Origin: Mytilus californianus
Lineage: Eukaryota; Mollusca; Bivalvia; Mytilida; Mytilidae
DNA length: 64,000 nt
Assembly: GCF_021869535.1 (NCBI RefSeq)
Contig: NW_026262712.1
Coordinates: forward strand, 107,753,640 to 107,817,639
Direction of reading: 5' to 3'
This document shows positions 1 to 9,000 of this stretch, piece after piece (within the stretch, counting starts at the first letter, position 1; the number at the start of each line of letters is the position of its first letter). The translations under genes and the position numbers were made by a program. Under the pieces are notes generated by a model. The model saw nothing but the letters and a program-made list of their open reading frames with translations. It was not told the origin of the DNA and did no database searches.

Positions 1-290
1 ACTGTGCTATTGCACAATACTGTGCAATTGAAGATTTCTTTCTATTGCGCAATACTGTGCAATTGGATATTTCTTGCTATTGCGCAATACTATGCAATTG
101 AAGATTTCTGGATATTGGGCAGTATTGTGCTATTGCGCAATACTGTGCAATTGGATATTTCTTGCTATTGCGCAATACTGTGCAATTGAAGATTTCTTGC
201 TATTGCGCAATACTGTGCAATTGTGATTTCTTGCTATTGCACAATACTGTGCAATTGGATATTTCTTGCTATTGTGCAATACTGTGACGA
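1..290. repeat. Palindromic ~35-bp minisatellite
   Basis: About eight imperfect copies of a ~35-bp unit. Each contains the palindrome ATTGCGCAAT (or ATTGCACAAT) followed by ACTGTGCAATTG and a GAAGATTTC or GATATTTC tail. The array is cut by the left edge of the window. It is open in several frames only because the unit lacks stops, so I do not call a gene. Confidence 0.9.
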
Positions 291-481
291 GTTGGTTAGA
301 GAAGTCTGCAGTACTCCTTCATCAAATTGTAGACAGACAGATGAAAATCATCACTATGAGCAAAGCCCTGATGTTGAAATTCAACCTGCACCAGAATGCA
401 TTGAAAGTCAACATGCACCAACAGACACAAGAAACCCTACCAGTATCATTGTATCACTGAAAGAAAATACGAGAATCACAA

Positions 482-748
482 AAGATCCAAAGAAACGAAA
501 AACAGTATCTTTGTCTGTCTAAGTATGCAGCAATTGGTCTTGTTTTGCCACTTTCAACAGCTGATTGTGAAAGGTGTTTTTCATGTTTAAACAGAGTTAA
601 AACACGCTTGAGAAACAGACTATGCCAGAAAGTGCTGAATTGCTTAATGCATATATCAATTGAAGGACCAAAGGAGGAAGATTTTGATTTTGAAAAATGT
701 GTGGTGACCTTAGGAAAGTTGAAACAGAGGAAGATATCAACAAAATAA
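482..748 (+). pseudogene. hAT-family transposase C-terminal dimerisation relic
   Basis: The frame reads LSKYAAIGLVLPLSTADCER, then a CFSCLNRVKTRLRNRL-type stretch and HISIEGP, ending in TAA at 746-748. A 'PLSTADCERxFSxxNRxKTxLRNRL' pattern is the signature of the hAT C-terminal dimerisation region, as seen in domesticated KIAA1586/ZNF862-like proteins. No BED finger or catalytic core lies upstream. The left side runs into a different open frame (to 522) and then into the minisatellite, so this is a 5'-truncated remnant. A terminal exon of a domesticated hAT gene is possible but there is no splice evidence. Confidence 0.75.
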
Positions 749-1179
749 TGTGTACATGACATTAATTTGTAAATAAGTATTGCAGACTGGATTATTTTTA
801 TTATTGTTTATCAAAGTCTTTCATTAATTCCTCTCATCTGTGGTAAATACTTTAAAGTTCCATGCATATGACTTATATGAATTGCTCTACCTATAATAAA
901 ACATTTAGATTGGTATATGGCTTTAAACATATAAAGTATGTAGTGTAACTAATTCTGAAAAAGAAGTGTCGCACGCCGCAATGCAAATTCACCATGGACC
1001 CACCATGCATGAACATTTTTCTAGGGAAGACACTGTAATGTAATGAAATATATACCTTAATAAAAATAGATTATTATCTAATTAAAGGATTTCACTTAAT
1101 AAAAAATATATATATATATATATATATATAGATGTAGCATTCAGAAAATTAGTTTATACAAAATAACATATAAACCTGC
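749..1179. other. AT-rich intergenic stretch with (TA)n
   Basis: No gene seen. A TA dinucleotide run occupies about 1106-1131. Confidence 0.6.
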
Positions 1180-1513
1180 CAAAAAACTCCTCAAACAATT
1201 CACCAAAGGATGTCTTTTAAAAAATGAGTTATCTCCCTTTGTACAGATATATTTAACATAGTACTCTAATATTAGTTATGGAGTTTTTTTATGGACCATA
1301 ACTCTGAACTAAATCATCAGACCGGAACAAAATTCGAACTTGATCTATAACTTGGCATGATAAAACTATATACCAAATATCAAATCAATATCTTCAAGAA
1401 CGAAGAAACAAAGTGTGGAAAACTGAGTTGCCTGACTGACGGATGGACAGATTGACAGAGGGACAGAGTGCAAACCTTAAGTCCCCTTTGACTTCGTCGC
1501 TAGGGGACTAATA
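1180..1513 (+). mobile_element. Interspersed repeat ending in a 3' hairpin (AGTCCCC/GGGGACT)
   Basis: The stretch carries the GGATGGACAG...GGGACAGAG purine-rich motif at about 1440-1468. It ends in an exact 7-bp stem, AGTCCCC (1480-1486) with GGGGACT (1503-1509), followed by AATAA. I recall this module as a common bivalve interspersed repeat. The 5' boundary is uncertain. The 3' hairpin architecture matches the elements ending at 3098, 5876 and 16882. Confidence 0.55.
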
Positions 1514-1554
1514 ATTTTGTAGTTAGAGGTACAGAAGGGAAAATTTATCGTAAT

Positions 1555-1803
1555 ACTAAGGCCAAAAAAATAAATACATGTGTTTCCCCTAGCGTGCTGA
1601 TAAAAAAATAGGGTAGGTAGGTAGGCAATATCATTTCATTTAACAAACATTTTTTAGCTGTTTACTACTAGGGAATCAGTCTGACTTTAACAGTGCTTGT
1701 TCCAAAATAGCATAAAAGCTGTTAGGGTAGGCACTAAAAATTAGGGTACAATGTAGATAGGGTTAGCAGAAACACATGTATTATTTTTTTTTTGCCTTAA
1801 CAC
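1555..1803. mobile_element. ~250-bp MITE with ~37-bp terminal inverted repeats
   Basis: The left end, starting ACTAAGGCC and containing ATACATGTGTTTC, is mirrored by the right end, GAAACACATGTATTATT through GCCTTAACAC. No coding capacity. No clear target duplication could be fixed. Confidence 0.7.
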
Positions 1804-1847
1804 TTATAATTATCAACATGATCAAAGGTGGTACATATAAAAATAAA

Positions 1848-3100
1848 ATGCTCCGCTGGGGCGCAGCTTGATACGACCGCAGAGGTTGAACCCTGAACAG
1901 TTGGGGCAAGTATGGACACAACATTCAGGCTTGATACAGCACTGAATTTGGATTGTAATTAAATATTTGACACAGCATAGGTTTCTGACACAATGAATGT
2001 GGTCTAAGAACTTAATTTTTTTTAATTTACCTATTCAAACCATATCATTATTATTTGCTTTTATATATAAATCAGAAATAACCAATTTAAAATGGAAAAT
2101 TTTAAAGAAAAAAAATCCCCCCCCCCCCCAATTTTTTGAACCCCTTATGATTCATCACCCCCAAACTCAATCCCAGCCTTCCCTTTGTGGTATGGTACCT
2201 TGCAGTACAATTTCAGAGAGATCCATACACTTGAACACAAGTTATTGTCTGGAAACTAGAAAAATGCTTGTTTTTTGGCCCCTTTTTGGCCCCAAATTCC
2301 TAAACATTTAGGGCAATTACCCCCAAACTCAAACCGGGCTTTCCCTTTGTGATATCGAACCTTGTAGTACAATTTCATAAAGATCCATACACTTACACAC
2401 AAGTTATTGTCCTGAAACTAGAAAAATGCTTGTTTTTTTGCCCCTTTAAGGCCCCTAATTCCTAAAATTTTGAGGCAATTACCCCCAAAATCAATCCCAG
2501 TCTTCCCTTTGTGGTATGGTACATTGAAGTACAATTTCAGAGAGATCCATACACTTGAACACAAGAAACTAGAAAAATGCTTATTTTTGGCCCCTTTTTC
2601 CTAAACATTTTGAGCAATTACCCCCAAACTCAATTCCAGCTTTCCCTTTGTGATATGGAACCTTGTAGTACAATTTCATAAAGATCCATACACTTACACA
2701 CAAGTTATTGTCCTGAAACTAGAAAACTGCTTGTTTTTTGCCCCTTTTTGGCCCCTAATTCCTAAAATTTGGAGGCAATTGCCCCCAAAATCAATCCCAG
2801 CATTCCCTTTGTGATATGGAACCTTGTGGTACAATGTCAGAGAGATCCATACACTAACACACAAGTTATGTCTGGAAGTTACAAAAATGTTTATTTTTGG
2901 CCCCTTTTTGGCCCCTAATTCCTTAACTGTTGGTACCATAACCCCCAAAATCAATCCCCACCTTCCTTTTGTGGTATTGAACCTTATGGTAAAATTTCAT
3001 AGAGATCCATACACTTAAACTAAAGTTAGAGTGCGAAAACCGACGACGACGCCAACGTCATACCAATATACGACCACAAAATTTTTTTGCGGTCGTATAA
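1848..3100 (+). mobile_element. Helentron-associated (HINE-like) element with ~162-bp internal tandem repeats
   Basis: Subterminal inverted repeat ATACGACCGCA at 1871-1881 is matched by TGCGGTCGTAT at 3088-3098. The 3' end folds as a hairpin (3068-3098). Internally about six tandem units recur, anchored on CCCTTTGTG at about 2181, 2343, 2506, 2644, 2806 and 2965. They contain GATCCATACACTT and GGCCCC-rich segments. A GACGACGACGCC motif lies just before the 3' hairpin. Subterminal inverted repeats, internal tandem repeats and a 3' stem-loop together are the described layout of non-autonomous Helentron derivatives. The class assignment is inference. A C9-10 run lies at about 2120. Confidence 0.7.
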
Positions 3101-3205
3101 AAAATATAGTGTGAAGAGAGAACACAGAAACAAGTATATCTTGAATAAGAAAAATGCATTACAAAAGTATGCATTGACAGTTCCATGATGATGGTACAGA
3201 ACTTG

Positions 3206-3316
3206 TTTCATTTAATGGAAAGGAGTGTTTCATTTAATGGAAAGGAGTGTTTCATTTAATGGAAAGGAGTGTTTCATTTAATGGAAAGGAGTGTTTCATT
3301 TAATGGAAAGGAGTGT
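3206..3316. repeat. 22-bp minisatellite, five near-perfect copies
   Basis: Unit TTTCATTTAATGGAAAGGAG plus TG, starting at 3206, 3228, 3250, 3272 and 3294; a decayed sixth copy starts at 3316. The copies are essentially identical, which suggests recent expansion. Confidence 0.95.
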
Positions 3317-3389
3317 TTCGTTTAAGTTGATAAAGGTTTAAAACTAACATTATAAATGATTTTACTTGACAATGGAACTAAAAATAGAA

Positions 3390-3512
3390 AAAGAAAGGAT
3401 ATGGGGTATCCATCCATGACACAAAATCATTACATGCACAACAAATAAACACACAAAAAGCAAAGGAACAGCGCCTTTATTGCTGTTCTTCATCTCAAAG
3501 TCACAGTGAGGT
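3390..3512 (+). repeat. Dispersed repeat, inverted partner at 62489-62609
   Basis: The sequence from GGATATGGGGTATCCATCC through GCAAAGGAACAG to CAAAGTCACAGTGAGG is the reverse complement, at roughly 85% identity by eye, of 62489-62609 in a VPS18 intron. It marks an interspersed family. No reading frame is conserved. Confidence 0.8.
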
Positions 3513-4087
3513 CTTCAACACAGAGCAAAAGAACTCTGACCTCACTGCAAGTTTAAGACGGCCCCTAGCACGGGCTTGAGCGGAATTCTTTGCAAAAATA
3601 ATTTGGATAGACTTTGTAAGATGTAACACCACCTAATCGGGCCAGGTCGAAAAAGAACATACAGGAAAGTAGTACATACTTAAAACAAAATAGTTCCTAC
3701 GTACAGGTGTAAAACTTAAACCATGTAGCATACATTTTAGTAATTAAAATATAAGGTATCAAATGAAAGGCGAAGGACTGGTGATCCTTGTAGAACACTC
3801 AATTCACTGATAATTCTGAATAATACAAAGTTTATTTTCTGTCAAATACTAATGACTAATGTAATAACTGAGTAAATGTTACAGAAACATTAGTTTTATG
3901 TAAATATATAACATTGTAAGAAATGTTACTGTAATGTCAGTTTCATGTATAAATATAAACAATGTTATACAAAATATTACTCCAACATTCATGAAATCAG
4001 TTTTATATTAATATACATGAATGACGTTAAAATGGATGTTAGGCTAATTTTCAATAAGTTTTCTTATTCAATATAAACAGAAACGTT
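3513..4087. other. Unassigned AT-rich interval
   Basis: No gene, structured repeat or RNA recognised. Confidence 0.5.
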
Positions 4088-4604
4088 ACTAAAAATGGGC
4101 ACTAGCTGTCAAATTCATGTTCACCGATTTGACTCAAATTCTCATATTTGATTTATAACAATGTAAAACATTTATCCAAATTATAAAAAGTCTAAAATAA
4201 ACAATTTACAGGGCAGGGTGTGTATTTTAGTCTAGACGCCATCTAGTTTACTATCGAGTTGACCTCCAAAGACCTCCAATGGTCATATAAGTGATATAAA
4301 CATAAATATAGATATAAATAGATAGCAAACTCGTTCAATTGGATTTCTCTAGCAAATGGGTTGAATTGAATTTCACATAAATAGGGATTCAATGAGGTGA
4401 ATTATTAACTTGCAAGTGAATAATTCATCATCAATGCTTCTTAGCTTATTTTGACAAAATTGAACCATACTGGCTCCTAAAAGCGAATTATTATTTCACT
4501 ATTTCACTTTCATTAACATGATTAATGATTGAACCAAAAAAAAATCGTATTTAAGATTTTTTATATATCTCGTACATTTGTCGTAGCTAGTGCCCCTTTA
4601 AAGT
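4088..4604. mobile_element. ~517-bp MITE with imperfect ~24-bp TIRs (GGGCACTAGCT core)
   Basis: GGGCACTAGCT at 4097-4107 is the reverse complement of AGCTAGTGCCC near 4585-4595. The match extends imperfectly outward (ACT...AAA against TTTAAAGT). The interior is AT-rich with no coding capacity. Confidence 0.65.
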
Positions 4605-4802
4605 TATACCATTACTTTTACATTTCCTTTTTAAATATTACTTTGAATGTTATTCAGAGTCTACCATGCATACGGACGTATTAAATATGTTACCATGTAG
4701 TAACTTTATGTTAACATGAATTTACATTGGAATAACATGACATTAACCATGTTAACGTTTTTTTGTTTGCTGGGCTCTGGGTTACATGTATATAATTTAA
4801 AC

Positions 4803-5880
4803 AAGAGTGCACACGCTGAAATGTCTCACCTTCTTTTTTAATCATTGATATTATGTTGATAGTCCTAAATATAAAGCTTTATTACAACTGTCACATAAAC
4901 TTAACATTAACCAAAAAACTAAACATTGACCAATGAACCATGAAAATGAGGTCAAGGTCAGATGAACCATGCCAGGCAGACATGTGCAGCTAACAATTCT
5001 TCTATACAACAAATATAGTTGACCTATTGCTTATAGTTTAAGAAAAACAGACCATAACACAAAAACTTAACACTGAGCAATGAACCGTGAAAATTAGGTC
5101 AAGGTCAAATAAAACCTGTGCAACCGATATATAGATCATAAAATATTTCCATATACCAAATATAGTTGAACTATTGCATATAGTATTAGAAAAAAAAGAC
5201 CAAAACTCAAAAACTTAACTTTGACCTCTGAACCATGAAAATGAGGTCAAGGTCAGATGAAACCTGCCAGCTAGACATGTACACCTTACAATCATTCCAT
5301 ACACCAAATATAGTAGACCTATTGCATACAATATAAGAAAAACAGACCAAAACACAAAAACTTAACTATAACCACTGAACCATGAAAATGAGGTCAAGGT
5401 CAGATGACACCTGCCAGTTGGACATGTACACCTTACAGTCCTTCCATACACAGAATATACTAGACCTATTGCTTATAGTATTTGAGATATGGACTTGACC
5501 ACCAAAACTTAACCTTGTTCACTGATCCATGAAATGAGGTCGAGGTCAAGTGAAAACTGTCTGATGGGCATGAGGACCTTGTAAGGTACGCACATACCAA
5601 ATATAGTTATCCTATTACTTATAATATGAGAGAATTTAAAGTTACAAAAAATCTTAACTTTTTTTTCAAGTAGTCACTGAACCATGAAAACGAGGTCAAG
5701 GACATTGGACATGTGACTGACGGAAACTTCGTAACATGAGGCATCTATATACAAAGTATGAAGCATCCAGGTTTTCCACCTTCTAAAAATATAAAGCTTT
5801 TAAAAAGTTTGCTAACGCCGCTGCCGCCGGATCACTATCCCTATGTCGAGCTTTCTGCGACACAATTCGCAGGCTCAACA
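4803..5880 (+). mobile_element. HINE-like element with ~148-bp internal tandem repeats and 3' hairpin
   Basis: Six tandem units recur at about 145-154 bp spacing. They are anchored on CCATGAAAATGAGGTCAAGG and variants at about 4938, 5083, 5232, 5380, 5527 and 5681. The 3' end has a GCCGCTGCCGCCGG motif and a compound hairpin at 5848-5876 (GAGC/GCTC enclosing CTGCG/CGCAG). The start, near GAGTGCACACGCTGAAA, is recalled from related bivalve repeats and is less certain. The 3' end overwrites the end of the minus-strand frame 5783-6370. Confidence 0.7.
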
Positions 5881-6370
5881 AAAAAACTAACCTCGGAAGA
5901 TCTTTTTTCAAATTCTGGAAAGTTTCTCGATAGAAGCCTTTGTTATTGTATCTACTCAGATCGGATATGGAGAAAGAGAACGTGATTTCGTCCTTAAGTT
6001 TCTTCACAAACTCTATTTGATCAGAACTTGGAGTTTCGAACAACCCTGTATGTTCGTAAACCATATCGAAGACACCTGGAACAGACAATGCTTTGTCCTT
6101 GTAGTATACTCCAACCGACTCAAGACAAATTAATGTCCAGTGCGATGTTGATGATGGGAGTGAATTAAAAGAAAGACCTGTATACGATTCATCAGTGTGT
6201 ATACTCGATATTTTACTTTTATTTCGTCCTCGGCCCTTGTGTGTACTTTCACTTCTGGATCGTACTCTAGATGACGATCTCTCTCGGGGTGTTGATTCCC
6301 TTGTCCTTAAATTTTGTTCAAGATCGGAGCCTAGGTTAGATATTTGTGCTTCAATTTCTTCAGATGCCAT
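5783..6370 (-). CDS. Unrecognised 195-codon frame, C-terminus derived from an inserted repeat
   Basis: ATG at 6370-6368 (MASEEIEAQISN...), stop TAG at 5785-5783. I do not recognise the family. Residues ~20-55 are Arg/Ser-rich and low-complexity (RERSSSRVRSRSES, then a basic KGRGRNKSK). The rest looks globular, with a conserved-looking SSTSHWTLICLESVGVYYKD stretch and aromatic residues. No membrane segment or signal peptide. The last ~33 codons (below about 5883) lie in the 3' hairpin end of the neighbouring tandem-repeat element, so the native C-terminus is probably lost and replaced by a DPAAAALANFLKALYF tail. Its start lies 178 bp from the divergent start at 6549. It may be a retroelement ORF1, a first exon, or a truncated pseudogene. 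An open run of this length with non-repeat composition is unlikely to be noise. Confidence 0.45.
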   Translation of the reverse strand: MASEEIEAQISNLGSDLEQNLRTRESTPRERSSSRVRSRSESTHKGRGRNKSKISSIHTDESYTGLSFNSLPSSTSHWTLICLESVGVYYKDKALSVPGVFDMVYEHTGLFETPSSDQIEFVKKLKDEITFSFSISDLSRYNNKGFYRETFQNLKKDLPRLVFLLSLRIVSQKARHRDSDPAAAALANFLKALYF

Positions 6371-6548
6371 CTCTTTCAAGTCGTAATATCGCGGTTTGTT
6401 ATGACACGTGGGGCGCGTTTTTTTGTTCTTCGGTAGTGAGCCAGAAGAGGTCCATTTCTGTGTTTTTGCATTGGGAAGATCTTCTGTTTCTCTTCTACCT
6501 CTTCTTTTTAAATAGGTGGTTTATAGACGGCAGAGGCACATAACAAAC
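6371..6548. promoter_or_regulatory. Candidate divergent promoter spacer
   Basis: This 178-bp spacer separates the minus-strand start at 6370 from a plus-strand ATG at 6549. It is richer in G and C than its surroundings and contains TTTAAATA at about 6507. Its promoter role is inferred from geometry alone. Confidence 0.25.
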
Positions 6549-6704
6549 ATGGCGTCGTTTAGTCTAAATGACATTAATAAATTTAGGAATGCAGATTTAA
6601 TAAAATGTGAGCTGTATGATAAACGTTTTTATCATATATCCTTGTATAAAATATTACTAAAATTTTACAGTTCAATAACATTTAAAAATATTAAAAGGCT
6701 ATGA
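6549..6704 (+). pseudogene. Possible SAP-like N-terminal fragment
   Basis: ATG at 6549, in the context AACAAACATGG, opens MASFSLNDINKFRNADLIKC, continuing ELYDKRF. The pattern of acidic and hydrophobic residues with 'NADLIKxEL' resembles the first helix of a SAP (SAF-A/B, Acinus, PIAS) domain. After about 27 residues it passes into AT-rich low-complexity codons and stops at 6704. It could be a truncated retroelement or domesticated protein start, paired head-to-head with the 5783-6370 frame. The call is weak. Confidence 0.3.
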
Positions 6705-6834
6705 AAGGATTACTAGGTTTATTGATCAGATTCCTAAGAATTTCCTCAGCGGGCTGATAAAGGAACCTTTATTGACTGCTTCCGGAATGTTATCACATGC
6801 CTTTCGGAAGTTTCCGTTAATTTCCGTGACGTTT

Positions 6835-7290
6835 ATTATATACTTAGTAGTAAATACAGATAAATTGTATGTGTAATACAATCATTGGCAAGCGTGCTGT
6901 ATCAGCCACCCGTGATGATATCGATATCAGCACGGTTACAAAGGCTTTATCACACCTTTAATCTGTATGACGTCACGTCATCGATTGCAGTCACTGTTGC
7001 AAACTCTAATCTGTATGACGTCATGTCAAACCTATTATCTGTATGACGTCATTTCAAACCTCCTTATCTGTATGACGTCATGTCACATAAAAAGCATCTA
7101 CGTGAGATATATGTATATAATAAAGTGTATATGATATGGCCTTTTCAATATCACACACCGTATCAACCCTCAACCAATATAATCCCTCGAGCAGAGCTCT
7201 TGGGATTATATTGGTGCCTCGGGTTGATCAATACGGATGTGATATTGAAAAAGCCATATGATATTCTCTATTTATCACATGCATTTCCGG
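6835..7290. mobile_element. Foldback-bearing repeat with TGACGTCA cluster (second copy at 39440-39850)
   Basis: The left part holds four exact TGACGTCA palindromes (6968, 7016, 7044, 7073) within repeated ATCTGTATGACGTCA units. The right part is a long foldback: arm 7130-7186, centre TCGAGCAGAGCTCT, arm 7202-7264. The same sequence recurs at 39440-39850 with the same centre. There the paralogous GPCR block at about 27390 lacks it, so it behaves as an insertion. Confidence 0.8.
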
Positions 7291-7562
7291 AAATCTGTTC
7301 GACAACGACAACACAGAGCGGAAAACCGCAAGTGATTTAAGACTTCTCAAAATGGTTGAGGAGCATATTTTCAAACTAAGTTCATGATAACTGTTGTGAC
7401 AAGATAAATAAAATGCTTGTAATATCAATAAAAATAATTAAAGTTAAGAAATTTGTATTTGATTGACTGTAAATTATTATCTAAAAATTCATGGAAAGAC
7501 AAAATTTTAATTAATAGTTCTTGTCTGTATTTCTTCTGTTGAAGTATATGATAAAAAGATAA

Positions 7563-7693
7563 TTACATGTCATTTATCATATCAGACCCTTTATCGGCCC
7601 TCGTTCATGATATCAGCCCTCGAGCCTACGGCTCTTTGGCTGATGTCATGACCTAGGGCCGATACAGGGTCTGATATGAAAAATGCCATGTAA
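7563..7693. mobile_element. Foldback element, CGAGCCTACGGCTC centre
   Basis: The left arm runs from TACATGTCATTTATCATATC through TATCAGCC. It is mirrored on the right by GGCTGATGTCATGA through CTGATATGAAAAATGCCATG. The arms are about 60 nt with several mismatches and indels. The layout matches 7130-7264 but the sequence is different. Confidence 0.75.
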
Positions 7694-8062
7694 TAATCTA
7701 TACTTATGGTAGCCTTAGAACATCCCTGCATGTAGGGACGATAAGCTGGATAAATTTAAGAACTACATGGAAAAATAACAGTAAGGGGACGACTATTTGA
7801 TATCCCGGGGAGGGGGAGTAAGCAGGAGGATTTTTTGCGGATTTATTATTCATTTTACTAGGTCCCTAAGAATGCCTATTTTCAGGTCTTACCAGACCAA
7901 CCCTATTCCTATTCAAAATCCTCATGTTCCCCACCCCCACCAAAAAAAAATCACTTTTTTTCCTTATTTAAAACGAGTTTAAATTGATTGATTGTTTGTT
8001 GCTTATTTTTAACGTCGAGGGACAAATATTTCATGCATTTTCAGAAAAAACACGAGTTTAAA
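7694..8062. other. No gene seen
   Basis: GC-richer runs near 7800 and a C-rich run near 7930 occur. No frame or repeat is supported. Confidence 0.5.
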
Positions 8063-8205
8063 ACAGTGGCGGGTCTAGAAATTTTCATAAGTGGGGACCC
8101 ACTGACTGCCTAAGAGGGGGCCCGCTCCAGTCATGTTTCAGTGATGCCCTATGATATAACCAACCAAATTTTTCCCAAAAAGGGGGGTGCCCGGGCCTTA
8201 AGTCA
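8063..8205 (+). repeat. Fragment of an interspersed bivalve-type repeat
   Basis: It contains GGCGGGTCTAGAAATTTTCA, GTGGGGACCCACTGACTG and AAAAAGGGGGGTGCCCGGGC, a composition I recall from a common molluscan interspersed repeat. The open frame through it (8141-8587) is not supported as a gene. Confidence 0.5.
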
Positions 8206-8579
8206 GATTTGTTTAGCAAAATTGAGTTCGGAAAGTATAAAGAAATATATATTAATGTCACGAACACAGCGATTTCTTCCAACCAATTTTCTTTTTTTAT
8301 ACACATATTGTATAATTACACCAATGTTGAAACATAGCACACTATTACAGTCATGTCTACCGAATAAACTGGTCACGTATCTTAATTTTCTAATAAATCA
8401 TCGTAAACTTCATTTGTGTCATCCAACATTAAAAAAATCTGATATATTCAACGGCAAATTGATTTTTTGTTTTATTGCTTCTTCTACAGAATATCTTCAG
8501 AAGAGGTCCAGATTCATTTTTTTGGACTGTTCACCAGAAGACGTTCTGGAGATATTCAGCAATAAACACGCCCCTGGAG

Positions 8580-8955
8580 TACGCTGACTGAGATAAGGGG
8601 TCAACAGCTAATCATCGCTGGGGACGTCATCGCTGAGCACGTTAGTCCACGGAGAGGACGCTAAGGAGAGATAACTGTGTCTGTATTATATATTTGAGAA
8701 GTGTCATAGTTATCTCGCTTTGGTAAGTTTTAGGTTGACTGCTTATAACAAGAGATTTTTACATGTTTGAAGTAACATGAGGTTTTATAACATTTTTTAA
8801 ATAACTCTCTAAATAAAGTTTCCATGAGACAGCAACCAAATGTAATAGAAAAAGATGTTATGAAATACTTAAAATTACAAAGAAAGAAAACACATATATA
8901 CTGTATTTACACTTGACAGCGACTTCAGCATAAATATGCCAGCTTTTGTAAATCT
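8580..8955. other. Intergenic stretch with a 12-bp hairpin
   Basis: GAGATAACTGTG at about 8668 pairs, with one mismatch, with CATAGTTATCTC at about 8706. A GT-rich donor-like TTGGTAAGTT follows at about 8720. A non-coding first exon cannot be excluded. Confidence 0.3.
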
Positions 8956-9000
8956 TCTTCTTCTTCTTCTAAAAAAATCATCATTCCCAATATAATTTTT

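Noticed and set aside
223..522. 99-codon frame upstream of the hAT relic
   Set aside because: Its first third is read out of the minisatellite. The remainder is in a different frame from the hAT segment and may be a decayed linker of the transposase, but this cannot be shown.
8141..8587. 148-codon plus-strand frame
   Set aside because: It begins inside a recognised interspersed-repeat fragment and continues through AT-biased low-complexity codons. No domain or splice support.
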